Origin: Phascolarctobacterium sp.
GTDB taxonomy: Bacteria; Bacillota; Negativicutes; Acidaminococcales; Acidaminococcaceae
Assembly (NCBI GenBank): GCA_016302525.1
Contig: JAEDNJ010000020.1
Coordinates: 1 to 14,589, forward strand
DNA length: 14,589 nucleotides
Reading direction: 5' to 3'
Positions 1 to 7,858 of the stretch are shown piece by piece (within the stretch, counting starts at the first letter, position 1; the number at the start of each line of letters is the position of its first letter). The notes under the pieces are model-generated. The model worked only from the letters and a program-made list of their open reading frames with translations. It searched no databases and had not been told where the DNA came from. A program made the position numbers and the translations under genes.

Positions 1-2
1 TT

Positions 3-1484
3 GCTCTGGATGTTCCTGAATGGAATCCTGATACCTGTATCCAATGTAACCAATGTGCCTTTGTTTGTCCGCACGCTGCTATTCGCCCCGTACTGATGGA
101 TGAGGCTGAGGCTGCTGCTGCTCCGGCAATTATGGCTAAGAAGCCTGCTATCGGCGCTAAGGGCATGACCTTTACCATTAATGTTTCCCCGCTGGATTGC
201 TTAGGCTGCGGCAACTGTGCTCAGGTTTGCCCGGCTCCTAAGGGCAAGGCTCTGGTTATGAAGCCGCTGGATACCCAGGTGGCTAAGGCTGAGGCTTGGG
301 AATATGCTACCAAGAAGGTTGCTGTAAAAGCAAATCCTGTTAATAAATACACCATGAAGGGCTGTCAATTTGAAGAGCCTCTGCTGGAGTTCTCCGGTGC
401 CTGCGCTGGCTGCGGCGAGACCCCGTATGCTAAGCTGGTTACTCAGCTCTTTGGTGACCGCATGATGGTTGCCAATGCTACTGGCTGCTCCTCTATCTGG
501 GGTGCTTCCGCTCCTTCTATGCCTTACACCAAGAACAGCAAGGGTCATGGTCCTGCCTGGGCTAACTCCCTGTTCGAGGATAATGCTGAATATGGCTTAG
601 GTATGTATACTGGCGTTGCGCAAAACCGCGCTAAGGTTGCAGACATCATTACCGAGGCTCTGAAGCAAGATATTCCTGCTGATTTGAAGGCTGCTATGGA
701 AGCATGGCTGGCTGGCAAGGATGAGGGTGAAGGCTCTCGTGCACGAGCTGAGGCTCTGGAAGCGGCAGTTGCTGCTCACAAGGACCAATGCCCGACCTGT
801 GCAGCTCTGTACGAAATGAAGCAATTCTTCGTAAAACGCTCCAACTGGATCTTTGGCGGTGATGGCTGGTCCTACGATATCGGCTACGGCGGTGTTGACC
901 ATGTATTAGCCTCTGGCGAGGATGTAAACATTATGGTCTTCGATACCGAGGTTTACTCTAACACTGGCGGCCAATCCTCCAAGGCTACTCCTACTGCTGC
1001 AGTTGCTAAGTTCGCTGCTGCCGGCAAGAAGACCAAGAAGAAGGATTTAGGCATGATGGCTATGAGCTATGGCTATGTATATGTAGCACAAGTAGCTATG
1101 GGCTATGACAAGAACCAGCTGCTGAAGGCTTTGAAGGAGGCTGAAGCATATCATGGTCCTTCTCTGATTATCTGCTATGCTCCTTGTATTAACCACGGCT
1201 TGAAGGCTGGCATGGGCTGCAGCCAATTGGAAGAAAAGCGTGCTGTTGAATGTGGCTACTGGGCAACCTACCGCTACAATCCGGAGCTGGTTGGCACAGA
1301 CCAAAATCCGTTTAGCTTAGACTCCAAGGAGCCTACAGCAAACTTCCGTGAGTTCCTCATGGGCGAGGTTCGTTTCAGCTCCCTGCAAAAGACCTTCCCC
1401 GAAACTGCTGAGGCTCTCTTCGAGAAGACTGAAAAGGATGCTATGAGCCGTCTGGCAGGCTACAAGAAGCTGGCTGGCAAATAA
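3..1484 (+). CDS. nifJ: Pyruvate:ferredoxin (flavodoxin) oxidoreductase, C-terminal part (5' end outside window)
   Basis: This enzyme oxidatively decarboxylates pyruvate to acetyl-CoA and CO2 and passes the electrons to ferredoxin or flavodoxin; it is cytoplasmic and central to anaerobic metabolism. The reading frame is open from base 3, so the ATG at 96 is internal and the gene begins outside the window. About 493 residues are visible of a family that is usually about 1,170-1,200. Visible in order are a bacterial ferredoxin-like pair of 4Fe-4S motifs (CxxCxxCxxxC at bases about 36-71, then CLGCGNCAQVC at about 198-230), then the TPP-binding domain. That domain has the CAGCGE cysteine pair (about 402-420) that ligates the proximal cluster with an upstream-lying and a later cysteine (ICYAPCINHG). 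The GDGW...NTGGQ pyrophosphate/Mg-binding stretch lies at about 855-975. It ends in a basic tail and is followed by a terminator. The assignment is firm; the gene symbol follows common use. Confidence 0.97.
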   Translation, partial: ALDVPEWNPDTCIQCNQCAFVCPHAAIRPVLMDEAEAAAAPAIMAKKPAIGAKGMTFTINVSPLDCLGCGNCAQVCPAPKGKALVMKPLDTQVAKAEAWEYATKKVAVKANPVNKYTMKGCQFEEPLLEFSGACAGCGETPYAKLVTQLFGDRMMVANATGCSSIWGASAPSMPYTKNSKGHGPAWANSLFEDNAEYGLGMYTGVAQNRAKVADIITEALKQDIPADLKAAMEAWLAGKDEGEGSRARAEALEAAVAAHKDQCPTCAALYEMKQFFVKRSNWIFGGDGWSYDIGYGGVDHVLASGEDVNIMVFDTEVYSNTGGQSSKATPTAAVAKFAAAGKKTKKKDLGMMAMSYGYVYVAQVAMGYDKNQLLKALKEAEAYHGPSLIICYAPCINHGLKAGMGCSQLEEKRAVECGYWATYRYNPELVGTDQNPFSLDSKEPTANFREFLMGEVRFSSLQKTFPETAEALFEKTEKDAMSRLAGYKKLAGK

Positions 1485-1528
1485 GCCATCCCTAGCACTA
1501 AGCTAGCAATTACATATACCTAAAATTT

Positions 1529-1559
1529 GAGGCAAAGGCTACGGCTTTTGCCTCTTTTT
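1529..1559 (+). terminator. Intrinsic terminator of the pyruvate:ferredoxin oxidoreductase gene
   Basis: An 8-bp perfect stem (GAGGCAAA at 1529-1536 with TTTGCCTC at 1547-1554), extended inward by a G-T and G-C pairs, is followed by a T-rich tract. It lies 44 bases after the stop codon. Confidence 0.9.
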
Positions 1560-1844
1560 ATATGCAAGCCGTGCTGTAAACGCTTGTTTCCAATAAGCTT
1601 TAGCAGCTAGATAAGCTAGAAGCTTTTAATGTATATGAAACTAATGCCATCCCGTCAAAGCTCAAGCGAATTAGGAAAAGCTTAAAATGTCCACAGGGAT
1701 AATGTAATAGCTTAGCACCTTCTAAGCTTGTTAACATAATACGCAATACCGAATTAGAGTACGGTATCATTACAATATTTCCTAGTGCAAAGTATAGCTT
1801 AAAAGAGAATTTAACATTAATGATACTGATTACTGAAAAAGATA
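1560..1844. other. Gene-poor spacer with no recognisable gene
   Basis: An AT-rich stretch with many AAGCTT and TAGCTTA words. The plus strand reads open for about 55 codons up to a stop at about 1879, in the frame of the triplets near 1735, but has no usable start or ribosome-binding site. I recognise no protein family. A short inverted repeat (ATACCG at 1746-1751, CGGTAT at 1762-1767) is present. No B12-box or other known riboswitch core is visible. It could be a decayed gene remnant, but I cannot show that. Confidence 0.3.
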
Positions 1845-1872
1845 TTGACACTAGTAAGAAAGGTGCTATAAT
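1845..1872 (+). promoter_or_regulatory. Consensus sigma-A-type promoter for the exported chelatase gene
   Basis: TTGACA at 1845-1850, a 16-bp spacer and TATAAT at 1867-1872: both hexamers match the vegetative consensus exactly. The predicted start near 1879 leaves a leader of about 55 nt before the ribosome-binding site AAAGGAG (1918-1924). The near-perfect match suggests strong basal expression. I see no clear Fur- or cobalamin-type operator over it. Confidence 0.88.
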
Positions 1873-1933
1873 AGAGTAAGCTGATGATTTTTACAAAGTG
1901 TCATAAAAAGTATTTTTAAAGGAGATGTGCATT

Positions 1934-2923
1934 ATGAAATCTTTGAAGAAAATGGCTGCTTTAGCAGTTACCGCAGCTGCTGTGTGCAGCTTTACTACCG
2001 TATCCGAGGCTGCTTATCAGCTGAGCGAGGAGGTAAAAAATCCTACCACAGCTTTGAAAATGGCTACTCAAATTGGTTTAAAGGTTAATGAGAACAAGGC
2101 TTTAGCAAATTTACCGGATAAGGATGCTATTGTGGTTATGAGCTTTGGTACTACCTATGTAGAAACTCGTAAGAAAACCATTGATGCAACCATCGCCGAC
2201 ATTAAGGCAGCTAATCCGGGCGTACCTGTAATCACTGCCTATACCTCTCACATTATTCGCGATAGAGTGCTCGCTAAAGAGGGCGTCAAGATTCCTACTC
2301 CCGAAGAAGCCTTAGCAGATTTAAAGGAGCAAGGCTATACCCGTATTGCTTTAGCTACTCTGGACATTATTCCTGGCATTGAATATGCTTACAAGGATGC
2401 TGTTTTCCATCTCTACAAAAATAACTTTAAGAAGATGACTATTGGCACTCCGCTGATGTACTATCAAGGTCAAGAGGAGCAGCCGGACGATATCGAAGAG
2501 GTAATGAAGGCTCTATCTACCCAATTCCCGCAACCCAAGAAGGGTGAGGCTGTGCTGCTGATGGCTCATGGTACTCCCCATCCGGCTAATGCTTACTACG
2601 CTGTAATGCAAAACCGCTTGAACGAAATTGGTCGCAGTGATGCGATTATCTTCTCTGTAGAGGGCTGGCCCTCCTTAGAGCACGTTATTCCGCAGCTGAA
2701 AAAGGCTAAGGTTAAGAGTGTTACCCTTATGCCGATGATGATGGTTGCTGGTGACCATGCTAATAATGATATGGCAGGCGACGAGGAGGATTCCTATAAA
2801 TCCATTCTCCAAAAGGAAGGCTTCAAGGTTAGCGCTTATCTCCACGGCATGGGCGAGAACGAGGCTGTACGCAAAGTCTTCGTAGAAAGAGCTAATGCTG
2901 CTTATAAAGCTCTTGTAAAATAA
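1934..2923 (+). CDS. cbiK: Exported sirohydrochlorin cobaltochelatase-like protein (CbiK family)
   Basis: CbiK-type class II chelatases insert Co2+ (or Fe2+/Ni2+) into sirohydrochlorin in anaerobic B12 or haem d1/sirohaem synthesis. The 329-residue protein starts with a signal peptide (basic MKSLKK, an alanine-rich core, likely cleavage after SEA at residue 26), so it should act outside the cytoplasm, like the periplasmic CbiK of Desulfovibrio vulgaris. The metal-binding residues appear intact: His212 in MAHGTPH, Glu243 in VEGWP and His275 in AGDHANND. The two histidines are 63 residues apart, matching the spacing in Salmonella CbiK (His145/His207). I chose the ATG at 1934 because AAAGGAG sits 9 nt before it; the ATG at 1925 overlaps the ribosome-binding site. 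It has its own promoter and terminator, so it is a single-gene unit next to a metal-chelate importer. An exported copy is unlikely to serve ordinary B12 synthesis. Tetrapyrrole capture or dechelation is an inference. Confidence 0.9.
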   Translation: MKSLKKMAALAVTAAAVCSFTTVSEAAYQLSEEVKNPTTALKMATQIGLKVNENKALANLPDKDAIVVMSFGTTYVETRKKTIDATIADIKAANPGVPVITAYTSHIIRDRVLAKEGVKIPTPEEALADLKEQGYTRIALATLDIIPGIEYAYKDAVFHLYKNNFKKMTIGTPLMYYQGQEEQPDDIEEVMKALSTQFPQPKKGEAVLLMAHGTPHPANAYYAVMQNRLNEIGRSDAIIFSVEGWPSLEHVIPQLKKAKVKSVTLMPMMMVAGDHANNDMAGDEEDSYKSILQKEGFKVSAYLHGMGENEAVRKVFVERANAAYKALVK

Positions 2924-2960
2924 TTACATTTATATTAAAATATAATAAGCTGAAAAAAAT

Positions 2961-3001
2961 TAACGCCTGCTCCTTTTGGGGTAGGCGTTAGTTCTGTTTT
3001 T
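2961..3001 (+). terminator. Intrinsic terminator of the chelatase gene
   Basis: An 8-bp stem, TAACGCCT at 2961-2968 with AGGCGTTA at 2983-2990, extends inward through CTCC/GGGG pairs. It is followed by GTTCTGTTTTTAA. Confidence 0.88.
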
Positions 3002-3037
3002 AATTTCCGTAGACAGAGGCTAGATATAGTAGCTCTG

Positions 3038-3062
3038 TAGCTTATCTATACACAGTAAGCTA
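3038..3062. repeat. Inverted repeat upstream of the importer operon (possible operator)
   Basis: TAGCTTA at 3038-3044 and TAAGCTA at 3056-3062 form a 7-bp perfect dyad with an 11-bp spacer. It lies 44 bp before the lipoprotein start, in the only space available for the operon's control region. Candidate -10 words (TATAGT 3025-3030, TATACA 3047-3052) lack a good -35, so I cannot fix the promoter. A regulator site is possible but unproven. Confidence 0.35.
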
Positions 3063-3105
3063 TTTAGAGTTTAACAGCAAGCCTTAGAAGATAGAGGAGA
3101 AAAGA

Positions 3106-4059
3106 ATGAAAGCAAGGATTTTGGCCTGCTTTGTAGCGGGCTTAGTATTAGCCTTTAGTGGAGGCTGTGGGCAAAAGGCTGCGGCACCGACGAATGTTAA
3201 AACAGAGGCCAGCTTTTTAGAGCTGCAGGATGCTGCTGGGCGCACAGTAGTGCTGCCGAAGCCGCCGCAACGCGTTGTTGCCTTGAGCCCCTCCTATTTA
3301 GAGATTATTGATGCCATTGGTGGCAGCCTCGTAGGCAGACCTGCTTCCCCAAATGGCAGGATACCTGAGTCGATGGCAAAGCTGCCGGAGGTTGGCCTGA
3401 CCTATAACATTAATATGGAAACAGTGGTAGGGCTTAAGCCTGACCTTGTTTTGGCTGGTAAGAATCAGCACGATAAATTTGTAAAGCTCCTAGAGACGAA
3501 CAATATTCCTACAATAGAGTTTAATGCCAAAACCCTGGCTGAGGTGAAGGCTTTGGTGCTGGATTTAGGAAGGGTGTATAGCAAGCAGAAGGCGGCGAAA
3601 AAGCTTTGCGATAAGCTGGACAGCGATATTGCGGCCATCAAGGCTAAGCTGCCCAAGGAGGACAAGCCTAAGCGCATTGTCATCATGTTCGCTACAGCCA
3701 GCAGTGTGAGTGTAGCCAATAGCAAGAGCGTAGCCGGCTGTGTGAGCGATATGCTGGGCTTTGAAAACGTAGCAGCCAAGGCTCTGCAGGGACATTCTGA
3801 AAAAACTCCCTATAGTATGGAGGCCCTGCTAGAGCAGAATCCTGATCTGATTTTTATTACCTCTATGGGTAAGCCCAAGAAAATTGAGGAACGCCTGCGT
3901 AAGGATTTCCGGGATAATCCAGCCTGGAACAGCCTTAAGGCAGTGCAGGAGAAAAAAATCTTTGTCCTGCCGGAAAATCTTTTCCTGTTAAATCCGGGAA
4001 TTCATTATCCGGAGGCAGTGGCCTATATGGCGCAAAAGGTTTATCCTGACCTAAAATAG
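3106..4059 (+). CDS. ABC importer substrate-binding lipoprotein (iron-chelate/cobalamin/haem type)
   Basis: This is the binding subunit of a class III (BtuF/FecB/FhuD-like, PF01497) importer; it captures a metal chelate and delivers it to the permease encoded next door. The 317-residue protein has a lipoprotein signal ending FSGGC, with the lipidated cysteine at residue 21. The Periplasmic_binding_2 pattern follows: an early VVLPKPPQRVVALSPSY strand-turn, METVVGLKPDLVLA, and a late EALLEQNPDLIFIT strand before the C-terminal helix. Its length fits the family. AGAGGAG precedes the ATG by a normal distance. The downstream gene starts 9 nt after the stop, and the four genes run without a terminator until 7645, so they form one operon. 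Haem, cobamide or siderophore are all possible ligands. The neighbouring exported CbiK homologue favours a tetrapyrrole, which is inference only. Confidence 0.92.
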   Translation: MKARILACFVAGLVLAFSGGCGQKAAAPTNVKTEASFLELQDAAGRTVVLPKPPQRVVALSPSYLEIIDAIGGSLVGRPASPNGRIPESMAKLPEVGLTYNINMETVVGLKPDLVLAGKNQHDKFVKLLETNNIPTIEFNAKTLAEVKALVLDLGRVYSKQKAAKKLCDKLDSDIAAIKAKLPKEDKPKRIVIMFATASSVSVANSKSVAGCVSDMLGFENVAAKALQGHSEKTPYSMEALLEQNPDLIFITSMGKPKKIEERLRKDFRDNPAWNSLKAVQEKKIFVLPENLFLLNPGIHYPEAVAYMAQKVYPDLK

Positions 4060-4068
4060 GAGGAAAGT

Positions 4069-5097
4069 ATGAAAGCTAGTCAAAAAGATATGGAGGCTGT
4101 GGTAGGGCGCTGGGGCATACCCCGTAGTGTGTGGCGCCTGAGCGTTTTGCTGGTCTTTGCCTGCCTGGCTCTCCTGGGGGCCTTTCTGAGTCTGACCAAG
4201 GGCTCCAGCACGATTAATCTTGCGCAAATAGTGGCTATCCTGCAAAATGCAGACAGCTCCCCGCAAAGCCAGATTATCTGGAATATCCGTATGCCTCGCA
4301 CCATTATTGGCGCTCTCGTAGGCATTAACCTTTCCTTAGCCGGGGCGATTTTACAGGCGGTTATGCGCAATCCCCTGGCTGACCCGCATATTATCGGCAT
4401 TTCTTCGGGTGCAGGTCTGGCTGGTGTAGCGATTATGATTCTCTATCCTAATTTAGAGTATCTCCTGACACCCGTTGCCTTTATCGGCGCTATGCTGGCT
4501 GCTGTAATCATTTATATTCTGGCCTGGAAGAACGGCATTAAGCCGGTGCGCATTATCCTGGCCGGTGTCGCTGTATCTGCCTTTTTAAGCGCTGGCATCA
4601 GCGGCCTGATGATTTTTTACAGTGATAGAGTTCACGGTGCCCTGATGTGGATGGTGGGCGGTCTCGCTGCTCGCAGCTGGCCCCATGTCCAGATTATTTT
4701 GCCCTACGCTCTGGCAGGTGGCTTGCTAGCCCTTGCTGGCGCCGCTTATCTTAATATTTTGCAGCTGGGTGACGAAATGGCTCGCGGTTTGGGCGTGAAT
4801 GTAGAGCTTACCCGTATTGTCTTTACAGCTCTGGCAGCCCTCTTGGCAGCCAGCTCCGTCAGCGTAGTGGGGCTTTTAGGCTTTGTGGGCCTCATTGTGC
4901 CACACGCCGCCAGACTCGTCATAGGCAGTGATTTTCGCTTTTTATTGCCGGCAGCAGCCCTTCTAGGTGCGGCTACGGTAACACTTAGTGATACCTTTGC
5001 CAGAGTTATTCTGGCGCCGGTAGAGCTGCCTGTAGGTATTATTATGGCCTTTTTGGGTGCTCCCTTCTTTCTGTTCTTGCTAAGGAGGGAAATCTGA
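4069..5097 (+). CDS. FecCD/BtuC-family ABC importer permease
   Basis: This is the membrane channel of the importer, normally a homodimer of about ten helices per subunit. The 342-residue protein starts with a hydrophobic helix (about residues 20-42) and has the family signatures LAGAILQAVMRNPLADPHIIGISSGAG (positions about 4337-4416 on DNA) and GLLGFVGLIVPHAARL (about 4868-4918). The latter includes the coupling helix that contacts the ATPase. The start is set by GGAGGAAAGT just upstream. Its TGA at 5095-5097 overlaps the ATG of the ATPase gene by one base (ATGA type), which indicates translational coupling. All typical segments appear present and I see no frameshift. Confidence 0.95.
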   Translation: MKASQKDMEAVVGRWGIPRSVWRLSVLLVFACLALLGAFLSLTKGSSTINLAQIVAILQNADSSPQSQIIWNIRMPRTIIGALVGINLSLAGAILQAVMRNPLADPHIIGISSGAGLAGVAIMILYPNLEYLLTPVAFIGAMLAAVIIYILAWKNGIKPVRIILAGVAVSAFLSAGISGLMIFYSDRVHGALMWMVGGLAARSWPHVQIILPYALAGGLLALAGAAYLNILQLGDEMARGLGVNVELTRIVFTALAALLAASSVSVVGLLGFVGLIVPHAARLVIGSDFRFLLPAAALLGAATVTLSDTFARVILAPVELPVGIIMAFLGAPFFLFLLRREI

Positions 5098-5894
5098 TGG
5101 CTAATATTTTAGAGGTTAAAGACCTTCATGTAGGTATTAATAAAAAAGAAATTGTGCACGGCATTTCCTTTGCTGTTCCTGAAGGCAAGCTCAGTGCCAT
5201 TATCGGTCCTAACGGCTGCGGCAAAAGCACTACCTTAAAGGCTTTGGCGCGCATTTGGGGCTATACTGGCAGCATTAGCTTTAAGGGCAAGGATTTACGC
5301 GGTTTTTCGCAAAAGGAATTTGCCCGCAGTCTGGCTATCCTCACGCAATCACCGCAGGCACCCACAGATTTAACTGTGAGCGATTTAGTAGACATGGGCC
5401 GCTTTCCCTATCGCAGCTTCTTAGGCAGGGCCAAGAAGGAGGATGCTGAGTATGTTGAATGGGCCTTAGAGCAGACGAATATGCTCTCTATGCGCCATCG
5501 GCTGCTAAGCACGCTTTCGGGTGGTGAGCGACAAAGGGCGTGGATTGCCATGGCTCTGGCGCAAAATCCTCAGGTGCTGCTCTTAGACGAGCCTACAACC
5601 TATTTAGACATTTGTCATCAGCTGGAAATTATGCAGCTTTTGGAGCGGCTGAATAAGGAGCTGGGGCTGACTGTAGTCATGGTGCTGCATGATTTAAACC
5701 ATACACTGCAATACACGGAGCACGTCATCGTCATGCGGCAGGGTGCCCTAGTGACTAGTGGTGACCCGGCAGCTATCATTACACCTCAGCTTTTAGAAGA
5801 GGTCTACAGAGTAGAGGCCGAGGAATTTAGGACGAAAAATGGCACAAGGGTGCTCATGCCCATGGACCTTAAGGCTCAGGAAAATCAAGACTAA
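5097..5894 (+). CDS. Importer ATPase (FecE/BtuD/FhuC family)
   Basis: This cytoplasmic nucleotide-binding subunit powers uptake through the permease encoded by the overlapping upstream gene. The 265-residue protein has Walker A GPNGCGKST (residues 37-45), a Q-loop in LAILTQSP, the ABC signature LSGGERQR (140-147), Walker B LLLDEP (161-166 with catalytic Glu165) and an H-loop histidine in VLHDLNH. The ribosome-binding site AAGGAGGG (5082-5089) lies inside the end of the permease gene, 7-8 nt before the ATG at 5097. The C-terminal stretch with YRVEAEEFRTKNGTRVLMP is typical of the iron-chelate/cobalamin subgroup. All catalytic motifs are intact. Confidence 0.95.
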   Translation: MANILEVKDLHVGINKKEIVHGISFAVPEGKLSAIIGPNGCGKSTTLKALARIWGYTGSISFKGKDLRGFSQKEFARSLAILTQSPQAPTDLTVSDLVDMGRFPYRSFLGRAKKEDAEYVEWALEQTNMLSMRHRLLSTLSGGERQRAWIAMALAQNPQVLLLDEPTTYLDICHQLEIMQLLERLNKELGLTVVMVLHDLNHTLQYTEHVIVMRQGALVTSGDPAAIITPQLLEEVYRVEAEEFRTKNGTRVLMPMDLKAQENQD

Positions 5895-5911
5895 AATTTG
5901 TGGAGGCGAAG

Positions 5912-7633
5912 ATGCCCAAGGGAATTTTAAAATATTATCAACCTTATAAATATAAGCTAGGCCTGGCCCTAGTCGGAGGCACGGTGGTGGCTCTGTTAGA
6001 GCTCATCTTTCCTATGTGCCTGCGCTACATTGTGCAGGAGCTGCTGCCGCAGAGGGATGTACAGGTCATCCTCATGGCGGCTGGTGGGCTTTTGGCTATG
6101 TATCTTTTAACCTGCTGCCTCAGCTATGTGGTGATGGTTTCGGGCAGGACGATTGCGGCCAACATGGAGCGAGATATGCGCCAGGCCGCCTTTGCCCATG
6201 TGCAGCGCTTTAGCTTCCGCTTTTTCGACAATGAGCGTGTGGGTAATCTTGTCTCCCGCGTGGTAGGCGACATTGCGGAAATACGTGAACTGCTGTTTTT
6301 GGGGCCGAACTATCTCGTAGTATGCATTATTATGATGTTGGGTACGCTCATGGTGCTGCTCTATGTGAATTGGCAGCTGGCCCTGATTGTCAATCTGCTG
6401 CTTTTAGGCAAGGCCTATGACAGCAGCCGCACCAATCGCATGATGAAGGCCGCTGGCCGTGTCACCCGCAAGAAGGTGGGCAGCCTGAATGCTCAGGCTA
6501 CCGAAAGCCTGCAGGCAGTGCGCGTTGTGCAAAGCTTTACCAATGAGGCTGCTGAGGAAGCCAAGCTGAAAAGGCTGGGCGAGGAGCTGATTGTAGCTAG
6601 CAGGCGTGGCTTTGAGCTCTTGGGTCATAGCAATACCAGCATGGTCTTTTTTTCCAACATTACGAACCTTGTCATTGTGGTTATGGGCAGTGTGCTCATT
6701 GCCTACGGCAAAATGCAGATGAGCGATCTTATCACCTTTTTACTCTATGTCGCTGTCTTTATTCGTCCCGTTCTGCGCTTAAACGCCTTGGCAGATATGT
6801 ACCAAAAGGGTGCTGCCAGCTATCAGCGCTTTACGGAGCTCATGGCTATGGAGCAGGAGATTAAGGACGAGGCAGGAGCTATCGAGGTCAAAGAAGTACA
6901 GGGCGAGATTGCCTTTGAGAATGTCTCCTTTGGCTATAGAGCAGAGGAGCCCATTCTGGAGGACTTTTCCCTGCGCATTAGGGCAGGGGAGACTGTCGCT
7001 CTCGTTGGTGGTACTGGCGTAGGCAAGTCTACAGTTTGCAGCCTGCTGCCGCGCTTTTACGAGCCGCAGGCAGGGCGCATTACGATTGATGGCAGAGATA
7101 TCAAGGACTTTACCCTACATTCCCTACGCCAGCATATTGGCACTGTTTCGCAGGATATTTTCCTGTTCTCAGACAGCGTGCGGGCCAACATTGCCTATGG
7201 CCGTTTGGATGCTACAGAGGAAGAAATCCTGAAAACGGCGCAATTAGCCGAGGTAGACCGCTTTGTCGAGCAGCTGCCAGAGGGCTATGCTACAGAGCTG
7301 GGTGAGCGTGGCGTTAAGCTGTCTGGGGGACAAAAGCAGCGTATAGCGATTGCTAGAGCCTTTTTGAAAAATCCGCCCATCCTTGTTTTAGATGAGGCTA
7401 CCTCATCTCTGGACAATGCTACGGAAAAAAGTATTCAGGTGGCTTTAGAGCGCCTATCTTCCAATAGAACAACCCTAATCGTAGCTCACCGCCTGGCAAC
7501 GGTGCAAAATGCCGATAGGATTATTGTTTTAGGCGCCAAGGGAAAAATCCTCGAAGAGGGCACTCATGCGGAGCTTTTAGCTAAGCAGGGAGAATATGCA
7601 AGGCTGTATAATACGCAGTTTTTAACGGCCTAG
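5912..7633 (+). CDS. Half-size ABC exporter (MsbA/MdlB type) in the importer operon
   Basis: A fused membrane domain plus ATPase that should work as a dimer; type IV ABC proteins usually export lipids, drugs or peptides. The 573-residue protein has six predicted helices in residues about 15-315. Its ATPase domain has an A-loop tyrosine (FGYRAEEP), Walker A GGTGVGKST (366-374), signature LSGGQKQR (470-477), Walker B ILVLDEATSSLD (catalytic Glu495) and H-loop VAHRLAT. I chose the ATG at 5912 because GGAGG (5902-5906) lies 5 nt before it; the in-frame GTG at 5900 would overlap that site. Only 17 nt separate it from the importer ATPase, so it is cotranscribed. Such a gene could export a chelator, or could act inward like the siderophore importers YbtPQ and IrtAB, which share this fold. 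The sequence does not decide between these. Confidence 0.93.
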   Translation: MPKGILKYYQPYKYKLGLALVGGTVVALLELIFPMCLRYIVQELLPQRDVQVILMAAGGLLAMYLLTCCLSYVVMVSGRTIAANMERDMRQAAFAHVQRFSFRFFDNERVGNLVSRVVGDIAEIRELLFLGPNYLVVCIIMMLGTLMVLLYVNWQLALIVNLLLLGKAYDSSRTNRMMKAAGRVTRKKVGSLNAQATESLQAVRVVQSFTNEAAEEAKLKRLGEELIVASRRGFELLGHSNTSMVFFSNITNLVIVVMGSVLIAYGKMQMSDLITFLLYVAVFIRPVLRLNALADMYQKGAASYQRFTELMAMEQEIKDEAGAIEVKEVQGEIAFENVSFGYRAEEPILEDFSLRIRAGETVALVGGTGVGKSTVCSLLPRFYEPQAGRITIDGRDIKDFTLHSLRQHIGTVSQDIFLFSDSVRANIAYGRLDATEEEILKTAQLAEVDRFVEQLPEGYATELGERGVKLSGGQKQRIAIARAFLKNPPILVLDEATSSLDNATEKSIQVALERLSSNRTTLIVAHRLATVQNADRIIVLGAKGKILEEGTHAELLAKQGEYARLYNTQFLTA

Positions 7634-7640
7634 ATAAAAT

Positions 7641-7694
7641 GAAAAAAGTCGGGATGTGGCCTCTTATGGTTTAGGTTCAATCCCGACTTTATTT
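7641..7694. terminator. Bidirectional terminator between convergent operons
   Basis: An 11-bp perfect stem: AAAGTCGGGAT at 7645-7655 with ATCCCGACTTT at 7680-7690 and a 24-nt loop. The left arm is preceded by an A-run and the right arm followed by TTTATTTA, so U-rich tails form in both directions. It sits between the plus-strand exporter gene and the minus-strand PP-loop gene. Confidence 0.88.
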
Positions 7695-7717
7695 ATTAAA
7701 TTAGCTTTGCTTATCAT

Positions 7718-7858
7718 CCTGAGACTTTTCCTGCTTATGTCTTTGATACTTCTTACAGGAAATCCATATGTAAAGCTTTTTTGTATTTAGCTATTCCTGA
7801 GACTTTTCCTGCTTGTGCCTTTGGTATTCCTTGCGAGAAATCCAGGTGTAAAACTTTT
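7718..7858. repeat. Imperfect tandem duplication of the 3' end of the PP-loop gene
   Basis: Bases 7718-7780 match 7796-7858 at 52 of 63 positions without gaps, with a period of 78 bp (26 codons). The right copy encodes the C-terminal tail of the PP-loop protein. The left copy lies beyond the stop codon at 7791-7793 but stays in the same minus-strand frame. Translated, both copies share YQRHKQEKSQ and the pattern Y-x-W-I-S. The extra frame ends at TAA 7701-7703, 29 codons after the first stop. Confidence 0.85.

Noticed and set aside
1600..1851. 83-codon minus-strand open frame upstream of the chelatase gene
   Set aside because: No recognisable domain, no ribosome-binding site seen, and it overlaps the consensus promoter at 1845-1872.
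3001..3105. Cobalamin riboswitch or Fur box before the importer operon
   Set aside because: Only about 100 nt is available and neither a B12-box core nor a GATAATGATAATC-like operator is visible.
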